Positions 5,269 to 9,037 of a stretch of DNA of 9,037 nucleotides are shown here, one piece after another. The translations under genes and the position numbers were made by a program. The notes under the pieces are model-generated. The model saw only the letters and a list, made by a program, of their open reading frames with translations. It ran no database searches and was not told where the DNA came from. How positions within the stretch are numbered: position 1 is the first letter of the stretch; every line of letters begins with the position of its first letter. The stretch is from Candidatus Latescibacterota bacterium (lineage in GTDB: Bacteria > Latescibacterota > UBA2968), in NCBI GenBank assembly GCA_018650745.1, contig JABIFK010000190.1, positions 1-9,037 on the forward strand. The letters are read 5' to 3'.

Positions 5269-7704
5269 ATGTTCAAAAACTACATCACCGTCGCCATCCG
5301 CAACCTCGCGCGCCACAAAGTCTATTCATTCATCAACATCTTAGGCCTTGCCGTGGGCATGGCCTGTTGTGTGCTCATTGGGCTCTACATTTACAATGAA
5401 CTGAATTACGACAATTTCAAAAAGGTCGATCGCATCTATCAGGTACTGAGAGAACAGCACAGTGGCGATCAAAAATCCATATCCCGATTTTCTACGGGTG
5501 CGCTTCAACAGGCATTAGAAGATAGATTTCCTGAAGTAGAAGCAGCCACCAAACTGGCAATTAGTGGGCAAGGTTTTATACAGTATGGCAACAAAACGTC
5601 TTCTGAAGTATTTGGACTGACCGAACCAGACTTTTACGACATCTTTGACATCTCCTTTATAAAGGGCAATCGTGAAAGTGTCATGCACCAGCCCATGTCC
5701 ATTGTGTTGTCCAAACGACTATCGGATCAACTCTTTGGCGACGAAGATCCCATTGGCAAAGTTGTGACCATGACACGCAAAGGATTTTTTAATGGCGATC
5801 TGGTCGTTCGTGGCGTCATGGAAAACATATCACAAAAGACGTCTTTGCCCTGTGAAATGTTGATCACGGGTTTTACAGACCAATCATCGCAATATGTTAA
5901 GTGGGATGAGTGGAGACCCATAGGGAGTTTCACACCCATCATCACCTACGTCCTATTGAAACAGGGCGTGGATGCAAAAAGTTTAGAAACCAAACTACAA
6001 GGCATGATCAAACAATATATGGGATCGGAAACCGCCGAAATCTTACAATATCATTTACAGCCCTGGTCTCGCATCCACCTCTACTCAAAGATGGACTACA
6101 ACCTACCAATAGGAGGCAGCCTACGCGATATTCAAGAAATTTATCTGCTTTGTGCTGTTGCTGGTTTTATTCTATTCATTGCCTGTATCAATTTTATCAA
6201 CCTGACAACGGCAAGATCGGCCCGAAGAGCGCAAGAGGTGGGTTTGCGCAAGGTGGTGGGCGCACATCGATTTCAGATGGTCGCACAATTTATGGGCGAA
6301 GCCATTTTAATGGTGGGCATTTCTGGGGTCATTGCGATGGGATTAATCGAATTGTCGCTGCCAAATTTTGCAACTTTTATGGGAAAACCTCACCTGTCTC
6401 TCGGTATGCTCAATGTAGCACAGATGGTGTTCGGATGGGGCAGTTTGATGCTCGTGGTTGCTTTGCTCGCGGGTGCTTATCCCGCCTTCTTTTTGTCGGC
6501 CTTTAAACCCGTCGACACACTCAAAGGAGCGCCCAAAACGGGTGTGCGCGGTGTGTGGTTGCGCAAAGGATTGGTGGTAGCCCAATTCGCCCTATCCATT
6601 GCCTTAATTGCTGGCACAGCAATCGTATATCAGCAGATGGCATTTATACGCAGCCAAAGAGCCCTAAGTGCGGAGTACGTCATCCTCACAACAGATTTTT
6701 TCCAAATGGATTCCCGTTCAACAGCCAATCCAGATGCCTGGCTGGTAAACCGATATTGGACCATTAAAGATGAAATTTTAAAACATCCCAACATTTCTGC
6801 TGCAACAGCATCCATATGGCCAAAGGGAAGCGGTGGGGGTATGAGCCAGAGTATAAAGGTCGAAGGTCATGAGGATGAGATCGTGCAAGTGAACCGCTTT
6901 AACGTGGACGAAGATTTCATTCCATTTTATGATATTGAGATTGTGGCAGGTCGCAATTTTTCGCGGGATATTCCAACCGATGAAACCCAGGCCTATATCC
7001 TAAATGAATCTGCGGTCAAAATATCAGGCTTAAGCGATCCCATTGGAAAAACAATAACGTGTAATAATCAACCAGGGCAGGTCATTGGTGTGGTCAAAGA
7101 TTATCACTTTGGAACTTTACACCATAAAATCAACCCCCAAGTGTTGGTGATGGGCAAAACCGATTTCAACTTTTTCACACTTAAAATACACCCAGAAAAT
7201 TTGAGTGAGACCATCGCTTTTGTCAAAAAAACACTGTCTCAATTTTCACCCAAACCCCTGCCCACGACCTATTGGTTTGAAGACGATCTCTTTCATCGTT
7301 ATTACCAGCAAGACATCCGTACAAGCACACTGGTAACCACATTCTCTGGGCTGGCTATTTTTCTGGCATGTTTGGGCCTGTTGGGCCTGGCAGCTTATGC
7401 CGCAGAACAGCGCACAAAGGAAATTGGTGTTCGCAAAGTCTTGGGCGCAAGTGTAAGCGAGATTATGGCACTGTTGTCCAAAGATTTTTTGAAACTGGTA
7501 CTGATTGCCAATATTGTTGCCTGGCCCGTAGCCTACCTCGCCGCCAATCATTGGCTTCAAGCATTTGCCTATCGCATTGAGGTCGGCGTGCTGCCATTCT
7601 TTTTGGGTGCCACACTGGCGTTACTCATCGCATTGACAACCGTAAGCTATCAAGCCTGGAAAGCCACACGCGCAAATCCAGTAGAAGCACTCAGACATGA
7701 ATAA
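5269..7704 (+). CDS. MacB/FtsX-type ABC transporter permease, 811 aa, without ATPase domain
   Basis: This is a duplicated MacB-periplasmic-core/FtsX architecture. TM1 (about 20-42) follows the N-terminus MFKNYITVAIRNLARHK. The first periplasmic core domain (about 43-285) leads to TM2-4 (about 291-313, 336-362, 384-408). TM5 (432-454), a second core domain (about 455-680) and TM6-8 (686-710, 743-760, 772-795) follow. Each FtsX domain has the conserved cytoplasmic block: RRAQEVGLRKVVGAHR (319-334) and EQRTKEIGVRKVLGAS (713-728). The C-terminus ANPVEALRHE is typical. Relatives act in lipoprotein/peptide export or mechanotransmission with a separate ATPase; no ATPase or adaptor gene is here. The start is ATG 5269 with AAAGG upstream, because the family N-terminus begins there; the GTG at 5248 lies within the repeat. 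Transcription is probably from the sigma-54 promoter at 4904. Substrate unknown. Confidence 0.93.
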   Translation: MFKNYITVAIRNLARHKVYSFINILGLAVGMACCVLIGLYIYNELNYDNFKKVDRIYQVLREQHSGDQKSISRFSTGALQQALEDRFPEVEAATKLAISGQGFIQYGNKTSSEVFGLTEPDFYDIFDISFIKGNRESVMHQPMSIVLSKRLSDQLFGDEDPIGKVVTMTRKGFFNGDLVVRGVMENISQKTSLPCEMLITGFTDQSSQYVKWDEWRPIGSFTPIITYVLLKQGVDAKSLETKLQGMIKQYMGSETAEILQYHLQPWSRIHLYSKMDYNLPIGGSLRDIQEIYLLCAVAGFILFIACINFINLTTARSARRAQEVGLRKVVGAHRFQMVAQFMGEAILMVGISGVIAMGLIELSLPNFATFMGKPHLSLGMLNVAQMVFGWGSLMLVVALLAGAYPAFFLSAFKPVDTLKGAPKTGVRGVWLRKGLVVAQFALSIALIAGTAIVYQQMAFIRSQRALSAEYVILTTDFFQMDSRSTANPDAWLVNRYWTIKDEILKHPNISAATASIWPKGSGGGMSQSIKVEGHEDEIVQVNRFNVDEDFIPFYDIEIVAGRNFSRDIPTDETQAYILNESAVKISGLSDPIGKTITCNNQPGQVIGVVKDYHFGTLHHKINPQVLVMGKTDFNFFTLKIHPENLSETIAFVKKTLSQFSPKPLPTTYWFEDDLFHRYYQQDIRTSTLVTTFSGLAIFLACLGLLGLAAYAAEQRTKEIGVRKVLGASVSEIMALLSKDFLKLVLIANIVAWPVAYLAANHWLQAFAYRIEVGVLPFFLGATLALLIALTTVSYQAWKATRANPVEALRHE

Positions 7705-7720
7705 ATCAACCCAACAATCA

Positions 7721-7778
7721 ACCCTTCATCCCCATCGCTCGCCCTTCACGCCCTTTCAGGAGTCGGGGGATGCCTTTC
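7721..7778. repeat. Diverged copy of the dispersed hairpin repeat, downstream of the permease
   Basis: CTTCATCCCC at the left and CCCTTTCAGGAGTCGGGGGATGCCTTT at the right resemble the 32-bp leader repeats plus the CCTTT that follows copy 2. CATCCCC (7727-7733) and GGGGATG (7766-7772) are perfect complements. It has an internal insertion of about 20 bp relative to the leader copies, so the permease gene is bracketed by members of one repeat family. Confidence 0.5.
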
Positions 7779-7785
7779 CAAAAAG

Positions 7786-7817
7786 AAAAAGCCAACCTCT
7801 CAAGAGGTTGGCTTTTT
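7786..7817. terminator. Bidirectional rho-independent terminator
   Basis: AAAAAGCCAACCTCT at 7786-7800 is followed after two bases by its exact complement at 7803-7817, a 15-bp perfect stem. It ends in T-runs on both strands: TTTTTATC rightward, and TTTTTCTTTT leftward. It lies between the converging permease and toxin genes and can end both transcripts. Confidence 0.92.
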
Positions 7818-7836
7818 ATCTCATCTATTTTTTTAA

Positions 7837-8244
7837 TCATTCAGGTGAAACCAAATCCACCGTTGGAAAATCCATTTTATACCGCGTTGCATCCCGTGTC
7901 AACAACGGTATTTTTTCAACAGCTGCATGGGCGCCTATAAAGAAGTCAGGCAATGGCGAACGGCGCGAACCACCTCGTTTGCGATACGCCAAAAAGGCCT
8001 TGCCTGCTAAAAACAGTGCCTCTTTCGGAATTTCGCGCATCTGAAAGCCGCCTATTTTGAGCACGGCTTCCAATTCTTCAACATCTTCAAAACGAATAGA
8101 AATTTCTGCATATACAATCGGATTGATTAAGAGTATATGTGTTGTCTGATAGTGCTCTAATTGGGCTTTTGACCAAGCAACCCAAATGGGATCTTTGGTA
8201 AAAATATCTAAAATGATATTGGCATCAACAAGCACGCCTTTCAT
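7837..8244 (-). CDS. vapC: PIN-domain ribonuclease toxin, VapC family
   Basis: The protein has 135 aa, the usual VapC size. The four acidic residues of the PIN nuclease site are all visible: Asp7 (LVDANIILDIF), Glu47 (PIVYAEIS), Asp100 (PLPDFFIGAHA) and Asp118 (LLTRDATRY). Family members are Mg-dependent endoribonucleases that cleave tRNA, rRNA or mRNA when freed from the antitoxin. Its ATG overlaps the antitoxin stop in an ATGA, so the two genes are translationally coupled. It is followed by the strong terminator at 7786-7817. No residue appears to be missing, so the toxin is predicted to be active. The RNA target cannot be inferred. Confidence 0.92.
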   Translation of the reverse strand: MKGVLVDANIILDIFTKDPIWVAWSKAQLEHYQTTHILLINPIVYAEISIRFEDVEELEAVLKIGGFQMREIPKEALFLAGKAFLAYRKRGGSRRSPLPDFFIGAHAAVEKIPLLTRDATRYKMDFPTVDLVSPE

Positions 8245-8459
8245 TTTTCGCCCCGAGTCAATGCCATAATCTCATCCGTTGTCATCTTGACCGTACCAAC
8301 CCCCAACAACTTGTCAAAGGGGCTCAAAGAAGGCTTGCCCTTGACCAAATAAACACGCCCATTTTCCTCGACAAACTCAACTTCACTATTGAGCGCAATT
8401 CCCATTTTTTCACGAAGTTTTTTGGGAATTGTTATCTGTCCTTTGCTTGTTACACGCAT
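8241..8459 (-). CDS. vapB: AbrB/MazE-type antitoxin of the VapBC module
   Basis: The protein has 72 aa. The N-terminal swapped-hairpin DNA-binding domain is clear: MRVTSKGQITIPKKLREKMG (1-20), followed by a short beta segment EVEFVEENGRVYLVKG. The remaining C-terminal ~30 residues, ending MTTDEIMALTRGEK, would wrap the toxin. The start at 8459 is supported by GGAGG six bases upstream and by the exact family N-terminus; the frame is open further upstream but that extension is promoter DNA. The stop codon overlaps the toxin start by four bases. It should neutralise the toxin and repress its own promoter through the repeats at 8475-8510. Confidence 0.92.
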   Translation of the reverse strand: MRVTSKGQITIPKKLREKMGIALNSEVEFVEENGRVYLVKGKPSLSPFDKLLGVGTVKMTTDEIMALTRGEK

Positions 8460-8474
8460 TCTGCACCTCCAATC

Positions 8475-8510
8475 AAAAGTAAGAGTATTACAAGTAAGAG
8501 TATTACTTTT
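8475..8510 (-). promoter_or_regulatory. Tandem 15-bp repeat, probable VapB/VapBC autorepression operator
   Basis: AAGTAAGAGTATTAC occurs twice without a gap (8477-8491 and 8492-8506). The outer edges AAAAGTAA and TATTACTTTT also make an inverted repeat. The block lies between the -35 element and the antitoxin ribosome-binding site and covers the -10, as expected for an autorepressor site. Confidence 0.65.
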
Positions 8511-8525
8511 CAATCCGATTGTCAA
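8497..8525 (-). promoter_or_regulatory. Sigma-70-type promoter of the toxin-antitoxin operon
   Basis: On the minus strand, TTGACA (8525-8520) is a perfect -35. After a 17-bp spacer comes TACTCT (8502-8497), a fair -10 of the form TAnnnT. The -10 lies inside the second 15-bp repeat, so bound antitoxin would block it. Confidence 0.6.
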
Positions 8526-8583
8526 CAATGCCCCAAATATCTCTCCCCAAAATCCCTTCCAACGATCACCCACCTCTCATCCT

Positions 8584-9037
8584 CTTTTAGAGTTATCGGT
8601 CGGCCTACTTGCCGGAACCTATCCAGCGTTTTTCCTCGCCACTTTCCAGCCCCTATCCGTACTAAAAGGTTTCTCCCGGTCTGGCAAAAGCAACGCGGGC
8701 CTTCGAAAAGGCTTGGTCGTTTTTCAATTCGTCATTTCAATCGTACTCACCATTGGCACAGCCGTCATCTATCAGCAACTGTCCTACGTCCAGCAAAAAG
8801 ATCTTGGATTCAACAAAACCTACACCCTTGTTTCACCGCTCTTTTTTGTAGACCGTTCCTTAAACAAAAACGTGGAATCCATAAAACAGTCTTTTTTACA
8901 GCACCCAAACGTCGTCGCCGCAACCGCCTCATACAACCTTATGGGCTGGCTCAATGCTCGAGAAGCGGTTCGCCCCGAAGGCACCACAGGATCTCTGTTG
9001 CAAATGGACATGCTAAGAATCGATGCAGATTTTTTAA
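8584..9037 (+). pseudogene. 5'-truncated MacB/FtsX-type permease, paralogue of the 5269-7704 gene; runs off the right edge
   Basis: The frame starting at 8584 reads LLELSVGLLAGTYPAFFLA, then GLRKGLVVFQFVISIVLTIGTAVIYQQLSYV, HPNVVAATASYNLMG and LRIDADFL. It aligns with residues about 390-552 of the upstream permease (VVALLAGAYPAFFLS, WLRKGLVVAQFALSIALIAGTAIVYQQMAFI, HPNISAATASIWP, FNVDEDFI), so it covers TM4, TM5 and the start of the second core domain. The first ~390 residues, including TM1, the first core domain and the first FtsX block, are missing. No start codon lies near the boundary; the first in-frame ATG is near 8941. There is no internal stop or frameshift up to the edge. Homology stops within about 60 bp of the toxin-antitoxin promoter, so the 5' end was probably lost in a rearrangement involving that module. 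Confidence 0.8.

Noticed and set aside
8460..8573. N-terminal extension of the antitoxin frame
   Set aside because: The extension covers the TTGACA promoter and the tandem operator, and the AbrB domain begins exactly at the Met at 8459, which has a GGAGG site.

Overview
The window looks like part of a chromosome from an uncultured, environmental, polysaccharide-degrading bacterium. The combination of a PF05426 alginate-lyase-like protein, a UroD-like protein, a Gfo/Idh/MocA oxidoreductase, a formylglycine sulfatase, large MacB/FtsX-type permeases and a VapBC module is familiar from Candidatus Poribacteria, Latescibacterota and related groups. This assignment rests on gene content and is only a guess; no rRNA or marker gene is present.

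Left half (1-4480), all on the minus strand: four genes read, in transcription order, sulfatase (4480-2972), Gfo/Idh/MocA oxidoreductase (2947-1787), UroD-like protein (1646-570) and an alginate-lyase-family protein that runs off the left edge (494-1). The gaps are 24, 140 and 75 bp, so they probably form one catabolic cluster. Desulfation, lyase cleavage and sugar oxidation/epimerisation would fit processing of sulfated, uronate-rich glycans. Neither the sulfatase nor the lyase has a visible signal peptide, which suggests work on imported oligosaccharides inside the cell. The UroD-like protein lacks the usual N-terminal haem-pathway signature and is more likely a methyltransferase-like or unknown-function relative.

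Centre (4481-5268): a divergent intergenic region of about 790 bp. It holds a near-ideal sigma-54 (-24/-12) promoter facing right, two tandem CTGTCC/CGAACAC sites at the spacing expected for an enhancer-binding protein, a CG-centred palindrome, and a leader made largely of C/G-rich dispersed hairpin repeats. Two of these repeats are identical over 32 bp.

Right half: an 811-aa ATPase-less MacB/FtsX-type ABC permease (5269-7704, plus strand), a perfect bidirectional terminator, a convergent vapBC-type toxin-antitoxin pair (8459-7837, minus strand) with a tandem 15-bp repeat over its promoter, and then the middle part of a second, paralogous permease (8584 to the right edge) that has lost its first ~390 codons. 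The toxin-antitoxin module sits at the truncation point, so this is a rearranged locus.
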